Assembly (NCBI GenBank): GCA_024372495.1
Contig: CP099977.1
Location: forward strand, 3,968,001 to 4,032,000
DNA from: Pseudarthrobacter sp. Fe7
GTDB lineage: Bacteria; Actinomycetota; Actinomycetes; Actinomycetales; Micrococcaceae
Reading direction: 5' to 3'
Length of the DNA: 64,000 nt
Shown: piece by piece, positions 19,197 through 27,268 of the stretch
How positions within the stretch are numbered: the first letter of the stretch is position 1
Layout of the letters: every line of letters starts with the position of its first letter
Notes under the pieces: generated by a model
The model's input: the letters and a program-made list of their open reading frames with translations, nothing else
Databases searched by the model: none
Told to the model about the DNA's origin: nothing
Program-made: the position numbers and the translations under genes

Positions 19197-20225
19197 ATGA
19201 CTGACGAAACAATGAACCACCAGCCCCTCCCCTACGTCGCCGTGACCATGGGCGACGGCGCCGGCATCGGCCCGGAGGTGATTGTGCCCGCGGTGCTGGA
19301 TGCGGGCATCCAGGCCGAGTGCCGGCCCGTGGTGATCGGCGACGCGCTGCGGCTGCGCCAGGCCGCGGATGTCCTGGGCATCCAGGCGGACATCCAGGCA
19401 ATCGAGGACGTGGAGGACGCAGTGTTCACGCCGGGCCGGGTGAACGTGATCGACCTGGCGCTGCTGCCGGCGGACCTGGCGTGGGGGCAGCTCTCCCCGT
19501 GGCCGGGCACGCCGCGTACGAATACATCCGGGTGGCCAGCGAGCCTGGCGATGGCCGGGAAGGTGCAGGCCATCTGCACTGCGCCGTTGAACAAGGAGGC
19601 GCTGCACGCCGCCGGGCACATCTTCCCCGGACACACCGAGTTGCTGGCGCACCTGACGGGCACGGAGGAAGTGTCCATGATGCTCTCCACGCCCAAGATC
19701 CGGGTGATCCACGTGACCACGCACATCGGGCTGATGGATGCGATCCGCAAGATCAACCCTGACCTGGTGGAGCGCACCATCCGCCGCGGCCACGAGGCCC
19801 TGGTCCGCGCGGGCATCCCGAACCCCAAGATCGGCGTGTGCGCCATCAACCCGCACGCGGGCGAGAACGGCCTGTTCGGGCAGGGCGAGGAAGCGGAGAA
19901 GATCGAGCCGGGTGTGAAGGCTGCGCAGGCGGACGGGATCAACGTGGTGGGTCCGCTGCCGGCGGACACGCTGTTCTTCCTGGCCGGCCGCGGCGACTAC
20001 GACCTGGTGGTGGCCCAGTACCACGACCAGGGGCACGGCCCGGTGAAGGTGCTGGGCATCGAGGCCGGCGTGAACATCACCGTGGGCCTGCCGGTGATCC
20101 GCACCTCCGTGGACCACGGCACCGCGTTCGACATTGCCGGCAAGGCAATCGCCGATTCCCGGTCCATGGTGGAGGCGCTGCACCAGGCGGCAGAAATGGC
20201 CACCCGCCCTGCCATGGCCGTGTAG
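19197..20225 (+). CDS. 4-hydroxythreonate-4-phosphate dehydrogenase family protein (PdxA2-like)
   Basis: About 342 residues, starting at ATG 19197 (GGAG five bases before). The PdxA motif VTMGDGAGIGPEV, the CTAPLNKEALH segment, metal-binding His residues in FPGHTELLAHLTG and QYHDQGHGPVKVLG, and NPHAGENGLFG are all present. Next to a DUF1537 kinase it is probably the catabolic PdxA2 type, oxidising and decarboxylating a 4-phospho-threonate to dihydroxyacetone phosphate, not a B6 biosynthesis enzyme. Two compensating indels (a missing G at 19500/19501 and an extra C at 19541-19547) garble about 18 residues that otherwise read VAGHAAYEYIRVASE. Confidence 0.85.
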   Translation: MTDETMNHQPLPYVAVTMGDGAGIGPEVIVPAVLDAGIQAECRPVVIGDALRLRQAADVLGIQADIQAIEDVEDAVFTPGRVNVIDLALLPADLAWGQLSPWPGTPRTNTSGWPASLAMAGKVQAICTAPLNKEALHAAGHIFPGHTELLAHLTGTEEVSMMLSTPKIRVIHVTTHIGLMDAIRKINPDLVERTIRRGHEALVRAGIPNPKIGVCAINPHAGENGLFGQGEEAEKIEPGVKAAQADGINVVGPLPADTLFFLAGRGDYDLVVAQYHDQGHGPVKVLGIEAGVNITVGLPVIRTSVDHGTAFDIAGKAIADSRSMVEALHQAAEMATRPAMAV

Positions 20226-20301
20226 CTGCCGGGTTTCGATGGGCGCCGGAACTACCATGGGTAGCACTGCCACCGCCATGCCCACGGGAAGGAGACCGGG
20301 A

Positions 20302-21079
20302 ATGCTCAGCGCAAACGCGCGGCGCGAGGAGATCTACCACCTCGCCGTGACCACCGGTCTGGCCTCCGTGGAGGAACTCTCCGCCCGTTTCGAGGTGACC
20401 GCCTCCACCATCCGCCGTGACCTGGCGCTGCTGAATTCGCAGGGGAAGCTGGCCCGGACCTACGGCGGGGCGATGGCGCTGGGCTCGCACCCGGAGGCGT
20501 CGCTGCGGCAGCGCACGGGTGAGGCGTTCGAGCAGAAGCACGCCATCGCACGGTGGGCCGCTTCGGTCATCCAGCCAGGGGAAAGCATCCTGCTCGACGC
20601 CGGCTCCACCGCAGGTGCCCTGGCGCACGAACTGCGCGGGTTTGGTCCGTTGTCTGTCACGACGCCGGGCCTCAACACCCTGCAGGAGCCTGGCCGATTC
20701 GGAGGGCATAGAGGTGGACTGCCTGGGCGGCCGGCTCCGGGGCATCTCGCAGAGTTTCGTGGGCCCACTGGCCGAGGCAGCACTGGAGCGGATGAGCTTC
20801 GACCGGGTCTTCCTGGGCGCCGACGCCGTCACCGCCGAGGACGGCATCTGCGAAGCCGACCACGCCCAGACCCGGCTCAAGGAGCTCATGGCCCGGCGCG
20901 GGCGCTCCGTCTATGTTCTGGCGGACTCGTCCAAGCTCGGCCTCCGGCCCTTCCACGCCTGGGCCCAGCTGCCCTTACCCTGGACCCTGGTGACGGACGA
21001 CGGCGCCGACCCCGCCCAGGTGCTGGCGTTCCAGGACCGAGGCGTAACGGTGCAGACCGTCGCTGCCGCAGCGGGCTGA
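20302..21079 (+). CDS. DeoR/GlpR-family transcriptional regulator (one frame break)
   Basis: About 258 residues from ATG 20302, which has a strong GGAAGGAGA upstream. The N-terminal helix-turn-helix (ASVEELSARFEVTASTIRRDL) and the sugar-phosphate-binding DeoR C-domain (ILLDAGSTAGALAHEL, VFLGADAVTAEDGICEAD, VYVLADSSKLGLRPF) are clear. An extra C at 20686-20692 (GAGCTG read as GAGCCTG) splits it in two. It probably represses the neighbouring kinase/pdxA and transporter genes in response to a phosphorylated sugar acid. Confidence 0.85.
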
Positions 21080-21240
21080 CCAAGTTCCTCTAGGACTCCC
21101 TATGACACCCCTCCGTTTTGGCGAACGCCTTTGGCGCGCCGGCAACTCCCGCGCGTAACGAGAAAAAATGCGTGAACTGCGCACCCTACAGCCAAGTTAT
21201 CCGCGCAAGCAGGCAGTTTTACGAGCGAATAGCCCAGAAT

Positions 21241-21280
21241 ATGCGCGAAGTTAGCGGAAGCACTAGCGCGTTTCGCGCAT
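21241..21280. promoter_or_regulatory. Inverted repeat upstream of MHS transporter
   Basis: ATGCGCGAA (21241-21249) and TTCGCGCAT (21272-21280) form a perfect 9-base inverted pair, 31 bases centre to centre, in the 301-base gap between the deoR stop and the transporter start. The half site matches the TTCGCGCA element in the 17.7 kb control region, so DeoR control of the transporter is likely. The gap holds no gene that I can see. Confidence 0.55.
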
Positions 21281-21380
21281 CTATGGCATGCTTGCTTGTG
21301 ACGCAGATCTCCCGCCGAAGAGCGGACCTCCTTCCAGCAACAGTCACCCCCTCCCCTACACCGCAGTAGAAGGAACAGCA

Positions 21381-22715
21381 ATGTCCAACGTCATGACCCC
21401 CACCCCAGAGCAGCGAGCCAAGTGGGTCCGCCGCGCCATCATCGCCGGCGTCGTCGGCACCACCATCGAGTGGTATGACTTCGTCCTGTTCGGCACGGCG
21501 TCCGCGCTCGTTTTCAACACCCTCTTTTTCCCGAAGATGGATCCGCTCATCGGCACCGCTGCCGCCCTGACCACAACAGCCATCGGCTACTTCTTCCGCC
21601 CCCTTGGAGGTTTCGTCTTCGGCGCGCTCGGCGATCGGCTCGGGCGGAAGAACGTCCTCGCCGCGACCCTCGTCCTGATGGGCACCTCCACTGCGCTGAT
21701 CGGCCTGCTGCCCACCTACGCCCAGGTAGGCATCTGGGCCCCGATCCTGATGCTCCTCCTCCGTATCCTGCAAGGGATCGGCGCGGGTGCGGAGTTCGGC
21801 GGCGCCCAGGTGATGGTCTCCGAGCACGCCAGCAAGAAGCGCCAGGGGCTCCTCACCAGCCTCCCCGGCGCGGGGCTGGCGCTGGGCATTATGCTCGGCA
21901 CCTCCTTCTACTCCCTCCTGGACTCCATGCCCAAGGACGAATTCATGGCGTACGGGTGGCGGCTTCCCTTCCTCGCCAGCGTGATCGGCATCGCGGTGGG
22001 CCTCTTCATCCGGATGCGCGTCGTCGAGTCCCCCGAGTTCCTGGCCGTCACGCGGACCCAGGAGAAGCCCAAGAGCCCCGTCAAGGAAGTCTTCGCCTCC
22101 CACAGGCGCAACTGGTTCGTGGCCATGTTCGCCTGCTTCGCCGAGAACGCGACCACCAACCTCGTCAAGACCTTCGTCCTGGCCTACGCGGCAACCTTCC
22201 TCCACCTGGACAAGAGCGTCGGGCTCAACGGCCTCTTCGTCGCCTCGTTCGTGAGCCTCTTCACCTACCCGCTCTTCGGCTGGCTCGGTGACCGCCTCGG
22301 CATCGGCCGGGTCTACATCGGCTCGGCGATTGCCGTCGCAGCGTTCATCTTCCCGATGTTCTGGATGATCGACACCAAGTCAGTCCCGGTGGTGATCATC
22401 GCCATCGTCATCATCTACGCGATCGCCGTGCGCGGCATGTCCGCCACACAGGGCGCCTACCTGGCCAACCTCTTCCCGGCCCATATCCGCTTCACCGGGC
22501 TTGCCTCATCCCGCGAAGTGGGCAGCGCGATCTCCGGCGGCCTCGGCCCCGTCATCGCCACCCTCCTGCTGGCTGCCACAAACTCGTACTGGCCGGTCGC
22601 CCTCTACATGATCAGCCAGGCGATCATCACCATCGTGGCCGTCTGGATCGGCCCGAGTAAGCAGACAAAGAGGCAGATCCAGGCAGACGAGCAGTCCCAA
22701 CACGTCATCGCGTAG
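21381..22715 (+). CDS. MHS-family MFS transporter (metabolite:H+ symporter)
   Basis: A 444-residue, 12-span transporter starting at ATG 21381 after AAGGA. It has the MHS signature GVVGTTIEWYDFVLFGTAS in span 1, FRPLGGFVFGALGDRLGRKNVL between spans 2 and 3 and the RILQGIGAGAEFGGA segment. Relatives carry organic acids such as shikimate, citrate or proline/betaine. Its place after the kinase, dehydrogenase and regulator genes suggests uptake of the sugar acid that they degrade. The frame is intact. Confidence 0.88.
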   Translation: MSNVMTPTPEQRAKWVRRAIIAGVVGTTIEWYDFVLFGTASALVFNTLFFPKMDPLIGTAAALTTTAIGYFFRPLGGFVFGALGDRLGRKNVLAATLVLMGTSTALIGLLPTYAQVGIWAPILMLLLRILQGIGAGAEFGGAQVMVSEHASKKRQGLLTSLPGAGLALGIMLGTSFYSLLDSMPKDEFMAYGWRLPFLASVIGIAVGLFIRMRVVESPEFLAVTRTQEKPKSPVKEVFASHRRNWFVAMFACFAENATTNLVKTFVLAYAATFLHLDKSVGLNGLFVASFVSLFTYPLFGWLGDRLGIGRVYIGSAIAVAAFIFPMFWMIDTKSVPVVIIAIVIIYAIAVRGMSATQGAYLANLFPAHIRFTGLASSREVGSAISGGLGPVIATLLLAATNSYWPVALYMISQAIITIVAVWIGPSKQTKRQIQADEQSQHVIA

Positions 22716-22729
22716 GAAGCCTTCGGAAG

Positions 22730-22767
22730 AAACGGCCGGTGAGCACTCAAGTGCTGACCGGCCGTTT
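22730..22767 (+). terminator. Strong rho-independent-type hairpin after MHS gene
   Basis: An 18-base stem with one mismatch (AAACGGCCGGTGAGCACT pairing with 22750-22767) and a two-base loop begins 15 bases after the transporter stop. There is no clear T tract, as is common in GC-rich actinomycetes. The right arm overlaps the start of the deoR-like fragment. Confidence 0.75.
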
Positions 22768-22890
22768 CAGGCGTGGGGGCGGCTTGCCCTGCCGTGGACT
22801 TTGGTGACGGACGACGGCGCCGGCCCCGCCCAGGTGCAGAAGTTTCTCGGCGCGGGGGTACAGGTTGAGGTGGCTGCGGTTTCCGGATAG
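22759..22890 (+). pseudogene. 3'-end remnant of a second deoR-type gene
   Basis: About 43 codons read RPFQAWGRLALPWTLVTDDG and on to VEVAAVSG, ending in TAG at 22890. This matches the C-terminus of the DeoR protein at 20.3 kb (RPFHAWAQLPLPWTLVTDDG and on to VQTVAAAAG). No start or upstream regulator domains are present. It lies directly behind the transporter gene, so the transporter is bracketed by one full regulator and this fragment. Confidence 0.75.
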
Positions 22891-22950
22891 GTCCCGCTGG
22901 GTAGGCTACTTCTACAACGAACGAAACCCCTGAAGAACAAGGAGACACGC

Positions 22951-23253
22951 ATGCACGCCGTACTCGAATACACCTACGCGGACGACTACCTTGAAAGCCG
23001 CGAACAGTACCGCGCAGACCACCTCAAGTCAGGGTGGGAAGCTGTCGAACGCGGCGAGCTTCTGCTCGGCGGAGCAATTGGCGAAGGCCCCTTCAAAGGG
23101 TTGCTCATCTTCACCGGCGGGAACCCGCTGGAGGCCGCGAAAGCTTTTGCAGCCGCAGACCCGTACGTCATCAACGGCGTCGTGACGTCCTGGACCGCCA
23201 GCCCCTGGACCACGGTATTGGGCAACGAGGCTGCCTCACCGGTCCACCCCTGA
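22951..23253 (+). CDS. YciI-family protein
   Basis: A 100-residue dimeric ferredoxin-like (YCII/DABB-fold) protein starting at ATG 22951 after AAGGAGA. It has the family's early MHAVLEYTYADDYLESREQYRADHL with the conserved His, and a C-terminal DPYVINGVVTSWTASPW. The biochemical role of these small proteins is mostly unknown. It stands alone and ends at a shared hairpin with the convergent SRPBCC gene. Confidence 0.8.
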   Translation: MHAVLEYTYADDYLESREQYRADHLKSGWEAVERGELLLGGAIGEGPFKGLLIFTGGNPLEAAKAFAAADPYVINGVVTSWTASPWTTVLGNEAASPVHP

Positions 23254-23323
23254 TCCACAGCCCGGGCTTGTCGGCCTGGAACGGCGTTCTGGACCCGTTC
23301 ATGGTGCCCGCAGGCGAATACCC

Positions 23324-23366
23324 AGGGAGGACGGGCGGCGGCGGCGCGTCCCGCCGTCGTCCGTCC
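23324..23366. terminator. GC-rich hairpin between convergent genes
   Basis: GGACGGGCGGCGG pairs imperfectly with CCGCCGTCGTCCGTCC, between the YciI stop (23253) and the SRPBCC stop (23395). The right arm shares CCGCCGTCGTCC with the hairpin at 24.8 kb. Confidence 0.55.
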
Positions 23367-23394
23367 AACCGAGTGGGGAACGGCAGCCGCCCGG

Positions 23395-23883
23395 CTACTT
23401 TGGCGCAGTCATGGACTCGGCAATCCGCTTGATTGCTGCGAGCGTTTTCGGGATGCCGTCGAGCGCCTGCCGGGTGCGGTCGGCGATCTGGACGTCAGCG
23501 TCAGCACCGTACTTTTCCCCGAACATGGCTATTCCCTCCGGCAGGAATTCCCAGGACTCGGTCAGGACGGTTCCGTCGTCTGCAGGGGTAAGCCTGAAGC
23601 CCCAGCGGACAAACCTTCCTCCCACCACCCAGGCGAACTCGCGGCCACGCTCGGCAGCCACCACCTGCGAGCGGGTCTCCCAGGTCCGGTGCGGGAGCTC
23701 GTTCCGACCGGTGAACCACGCACCGGTCCGGCCGGCGCTGTCCTCGTCGTCCCACCAGCACGACGTGCAGACCGGGCTCCACTCACCGGTGCGGGTGATG
23801 TCGGAGACCAGGTCGTAGAGGGTTTCGGCTGAAGCCTGGACTGTGACGGATTCCTGGTGTTGGCGGGTGCTTGTCTGGTTCAT
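23395..23883 (-). CDS. SRPBCC-family protein (polyketide cyclase/START-like)
   Basis: A 162-residue protein with the helix-grip pattern: SVTVQASAETLYDLVSDITRTGEWSP at the N-terminus, a central beta sheet (WETRSQVVAAERGREFAWVVGGRFVRWGFRL) and a long C-terminal helix. The SPVC-x-SCWWDD segment is typical of actinobacterial SRPBCC proteins. Such proteins bind small hydrophobic ligands; no specific role can be given. Confidence 0.8.
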   Translation of the reverse strand: MNQTSTRQHQESVTVQASAETLYDLVSDITRTGEWSPVCTSCWWDDEDSAGRTGAWFTGRNELPHRTWETRSQVVAAERGREFAWVVGGRFVRWGFRLTPADDGTVLTESWEFLPEGIAMFGEKYGADADVQIADRTRQALDGIPKTLAAIKRIAESMTAPK

Positions 23884-23906
23884 GGGTCCATCCTTACAGA
23901 GGACGC

Positions 23907-24644
23907 CTATTTCTTTTGCCGCCGGCTGCCGCCGTGCCAGTCCTCCTGCTTGCCGACTGCACCGGCGGTGACCCCGAGGGCAGGAAGCTGCGGCCGCTCA
24001 CGCAGGCTCCGCTTGAGCTCCGCGAAACCGGGGAACCGTGCCAGCCCCACCACATGGTCCCACAGCTCGGCGGCATCCTGTTCGTCCGGCAGCCGGCTGA
24101 TCACCGGCCCGAAGAACGCCACCCCGGCGGGTGGCTCAAAGTGGATGATGGGTGTGCCCACATCCTTGCCCGTGAGCGCCAGCGCCTCATCCGTCTCCTG
24201 CCGGATCTCGCGGTCCCATGACTCGTCGTCGAGAGCTTCCGCCAGTGCCAGGGGCAGGCCTGCGTCGGCGAGGATTGGCTCCACGAACTCATGTGTCCCC
24301 CGCCGCTCACGGACTTCAGCCTCGGTGCGCTGACTGGCCGTGTCCGGTGCGGTTTCGAAGATGTGGGAGCCGAACGCTTCGTACAACCGGGCCATCGACT
24401 CGCGCCCATGTTCCGCCCGTGCCCGGGCCGCCACCCGCAGAAGCCGCAGTCCGGCGGTGTGCCCGGCCTCGTATTCAGACGGAAACTGCGCGTCGTAGTC
24501 AACGTTGGCGTTGATCAGGCGCAACGAAATGAACCGCCAGTCCACGGTGTACTCGCGCTGCACCTGTACCTGCCGCACCCATTTGCTTGTCATCCAGGCG
24601 AAAGGGCAGACCGGGTCGAAATAGAAGTTGATGTCGGCATCCAT
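23907..24644 (-). CDS. DsbA-family protein, mycothiol-dependent nitroreductase-like
   Basis: About 245 residues. ATG at 24644 has AGGGTGGGA upstream and begins MDADINFYFDPVCPFAW; the GTG nine bases earlier is also open. The N-terminal thioredoxin-fold motif CPFAW has a single Cys, as in the mycobacterial Rv2466c-type enzymes that use mycothiol, and a cis-Pro region GTPIIHF is near the C-terminus. It is likely a cytoplasmic oxidoreductase in redox stress or drug activation. Confidence 0.8.
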   Translation of the reverse strand: MDADINFYFDPVCPFAWMTSKWVRQVQVQREYTVDWRFISLRLINANVDYDAQFPSEYEAGHTAGLRLLRVAARARAEHGRESMARLYEAFGSHIFETAPDTASQRTEAEVRERRGTHEFVEPILADAGLPLALAEALDDESWDREIRQETDEALALTGKDVGTPIIHFEPPAGVAFFGPVISRLPDEQDAAELWDHVVGLARFPGFAELKRSLRERPQLPALGVTAGAVGKQEDWHGGSRRQKK

Positions 24645-24764
24645 AAGTCCCACCCTTACACCCGGTTGGTGACATGCGCCTAATCACCAAGCCTCACCGG
24701 GAGAGTTGGAGCTCAGGGACGATCGTTCCCTGCCCCAACAACGGCGCTCCACAGCGAACGAAGG

Positions 24765-24808
24765 GGGAAGGACGACGGCCGGACTTGCCTCCCGCCGTCG
24801 TCCTTCCC
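24765..24808 (-). terminator. Hairpin downstream of ABM-domain gene
   Basis: Perfect 15-base arms GGGAAGGACGACGGC (24765-24779) and GCCGTCGTCCTTCCC (24794-24808) with a 14-base loop lie 14 bases beyond the stop of the minus-strand gene at 24822. The loop core ACTTGCCTCC is shared with the hairpin after lacI. Confidence 0.75.
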
Positions 24809-24821
24809 ACCTCGGTGGTTC

Positions 24822-25142
24822 TTAGGCGAGAGGCGTAATGGGAGTTACGGAGAAGGGTTCGGCCAGCAGGGGCTGCACCCCGTCCACGAATTCCTTTACA
24901 TGGGCTTCTTCGTTGTGGGCCGTGAGGTCCTCGTTGCGGGTCCATCCCTCGATGAGGACGAACGTGCCTGGCCTTTGATCGTCAGAGAAAACGGTATATT
25001 CCAGGCATCCGCTGTCTTTTCGGCTCAGTGACTGCAGTCCGAGGAGTGCTTCATGAAGCGTGGCTTCGTGCCCTGCTTTTGCGGTGAACACTGGCATTAG
25101 CCAGACTTGCGTTTCGTCTTGGCTGACTGTTGTGTTTGTCAT
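24822..25142 (-). CDS. Antibiotic biosynthesis monooxygenase-domain protein
   Basis: A 106-residue ferredoxin-like ABM-domain protein: WLMPVFTAKAGHEATLHEALLGL, then DSGCLEYTVFSDD, FVLIEGWTRNEDLTAHNE and HVKEFVDGVQPLLAEP match the family pattern with its conserved His/Glu positions. Located just downstream of the Gfo/Idh/MocA gene with 64 bases between, it probably belongs to that sugar cluster. Confidence 0.82.
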   Translation of the reverse strand: MTNTTVSQDETQVWLMPVFTAKAGHEATLHEALLGLQSLSRKDSGCLEYTVFSDDQRPGTFVLIEGWTRNEDLTAHNEEAHVKEFVDGVQPLLAEPFSVTPITPLA

Positions 25143-25206
25143 TTTTCGTCCTTGGGTGCTCCTGGCCTGCGGGAGGGGCGGATTCGTCGCCGCCCCTCCC
25201 GTTGGG

Positions 25207-26379
25207 TCATGCGTTGATTTGCGGAACGTCCACCCAGGATTCCTTTGCAGCGGACTCGATGATTGCGTCGTCGATGAGAGCGACCTGGTATCCGTCGGCG
25301 AAATTCGGGCTTACGCTGCCGCCTTCGGCAATGGCCTTGAAGAAGTCGTGGGCCTCGATGATCTTCGTTTCGCCGTATCCGATGCCGAGGGCAGGGATGG
25401 GCCAGAGTGCATCTCCGTAGGGGTGCGCGGGCCCGGTGTAGACGGTTCGGAATCCCCGCCGGTCGCCGGGGTCGGAAGCGAAGCTGACCTGCAGTTCGTC
25501 GCGCCGCTCGTAGTTGAACACGATGCTTCCTTCGGTTCCGTGGATTTCGAAGGTGATGTAGTTGTTCCTTCCATGGGCGTTGCGTGTTGCTTCCACGGAA
25601 CCCACCGCACCGTTGGCAAAGCGGATCATGGTCATGACTTCGTCGTCAACGTCAACCTGCCCACGGGGGCCTTCCCCGCCCCGTACCGTGCCGAGCGCGT
25701 CGGCACCTCCGCTCTGGAGCGGCCGCTCGGGGATCCAGGTGGACAGGAGGGCGTTGACGGCGCTGAACTCGCCGACAAGGTAGCGGGCCATGTCAATGAC
25801 GTGCGTTGCGATGTCGCCGAGGGCGCCTGAGCCTGCGACGGATTTCTGGAAGCGCCAGGACAGCGGGGAGTTGGGGTCGGCGCTCCAGTCTTGCAGGTAG
25901 GTGCCACGGAAGTTGAGGATTTGTCCGATCGCCCCTTCCTCGATGTATTTCTTTGCCAGCGCGACGGCGGGCGTGCGCCGGTAGTTGAAGGCGACCATAT
26001 GGACGAGGTTCTTGTCCTTGACTGCGTCGTACATGGCCTTGGATTCTTCGCCGGTACGCGCCAACGGCTTTTCGCAGATGATGTGCTTGCCTGCTTCGGC
26101 GGCGGCGACGGCAATCTCGGCGTGGAGGTGGTTGGGCGTTGCGATGTCTACGACGTGGATGTCCGGATCATCGATGATGCTGCGCCAGTCTGCGGTGGAA
26201 TTTTCGAAGCCGAAGCGGCGGGCCGCCTCCGCGGCGAGATCCGGGTTGGCTTCAGCGATGACCTTGCGGACCGGGAGTGCCGGTGCGGGCCAGAAAAACA
26301 TGGGCATGGCGGCGTAAGCCAGCGAGTGGGCCTTGCCCATGAAGCCGCCTCCGATGAGGCCGACATTGAGGTTTTGCAT
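25207..26379 (-). CDS. Gfo/Idh/MocA-family oxidoreductase
   Basis: A 390-residue NAD(P)-dependent sugar or inositol dehydrogenase. The Rossmann start NVGLIGGGFMGKAH, the conserved ICEKPLA with catalytic-type Lys (residues about 98-104) and the C-terminal GFO_IDH_MocA_C domain with GDIATHVIDMARYLVGE are present. It is the downstream one of two paralogues flanking an isomerase gene, in an operon with an RbsABC-type transporter, so it likely oxidises an imported cyclitol or sugar. Confidence 0.88.
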   Translation of the reverse strand: MQNLNVGLIGGGFMGKAHSLAYAAMPMFFWPAPALPVRKVIAEANPDLAAEAARRFGFENSTADWRSIIDDPDIHVVDIATPNHLHAEIAVAAAEAGKHIICEKPLARTGEESKAMYDAVKDKNLVHMVAFNYRRTPAVALAKKYIEEGAIGQILNFRGTYLQDWSADPNSPLSWRFQKSVAGSGALGDIATHVIDMARYLVGEFSAVNALLSTWIPERPLQSGGADALGTVRGGEGPRGQVDVDDEVMTMIRFANGAVGSVEATRNAHGRNNYITFEIHGTEGSIVFNYERRDELQVSFASDPGDRRGFRTVYTGPAHPYGDALWPIPALGIGYGETKIIEAHDFFKAIAEGGSVSPNFADGYQVALIDDAIIESAAKESWVDVPQINA

Positions 26380-26444
26380 GTGAATCCTGTTCCTTCCGGA
26401 AGGCAGGGCAGTTGCCGTCGGTGGCAGTCCCTGCGGTTGAAAAA

Positions 26445-27268
26445 TTAGTTAGAGAGGAGCTTTTCCAGGTACTTCTTGCTGAGGGCTGCGGCTTCCCGGG
26501 GGTCGCCGTCGTAGTTGTCGAGTTCGACCATGAGCCAGCTGTCGTATCCGCTTTCCCGGATTGCGGCGATGATGTCGGGGAAGTCGGTTCTCGCCCTGTC
26601 CAAGGGGCAGGAAATTGAAGGGGTCCTTCTGGAAGTCCTTGAGGTGGACGTGCCGGATCCTGTCGGGGTACTTCCGGATGACGGCGGCCGGGTCCGCCCC
26701 GCCGGCTGCAAGGTGTGCAGTGTCCGGGCAGAAGCCGATCCGCGTGAGCGGCATGAGCCTGTCCAGTTCTTCCGGGCTTTCGACAATGGTGCTTAGGTGC
26801 GGGTGGTAGCTTGCCGACAGGCCGAAGCTTTCCGCGATATCCGTTACGCTGTCCAGAGCCTCACCGAGGCGGTGATAGTCCTCGTCGGTGGTTCCGGCGG
26901 CGCGGCGTGCTCCGCCTCCTACCACGAGCCGTTCTGCTCCAAAGGTGGCAGCCAATTCGGCGGCACGGTGGATCCGGTGCAGGCTCGTCGGGAAGTATGT
27001 CGGCGTAGATGAAGTTCGCGCCGGTATAGACGCTTGTGAGTTCGACTCCGGCGGCACTCAGGGTTTCCTTGAGTTCTTCGGGCTTCTCTGCGTATTCGGC
27101 CAAGTTGCCGTCGAACATCTCCACGCCCTGGTAGCCAACGGATGCGATGTCCTGGACTGCTTGCTGCATGGACCCGTGGGTCATGTAGTAAAGGTCCTTC
27201 ACGCTCGTCACACCTTGCGGGTGGCCGACGACGCCGCCCCAGGTGATGGAACAGTAACCGAGTTTCAT
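26445..27268 (-). CDS. Sugar phosphate isomerase/epimerase (AP endonuclease 2 fold; two frame breaks)
   Basis: About 273 residues after removing two extra bases. ATG at 27268 overlaps the stop of the upstream dehydrogenase gene. TIM-barrel family signals are MKLGYCSITWGG, GYQGVEMFDGN, ERLVVGGG, the metal-site GFCPDTAHLAAGG and HVHLKDF. The first break is the AGCT-type insertion at 26980-26986 (GAGCTG read as GAGCCTG on the coding strand). The second is an extra base near 26600 after LPLGQG. It is likely to isomerise the keto product of the dehydrogenases, as IolE/IolH-like proteins do. Confidence 0.82.
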
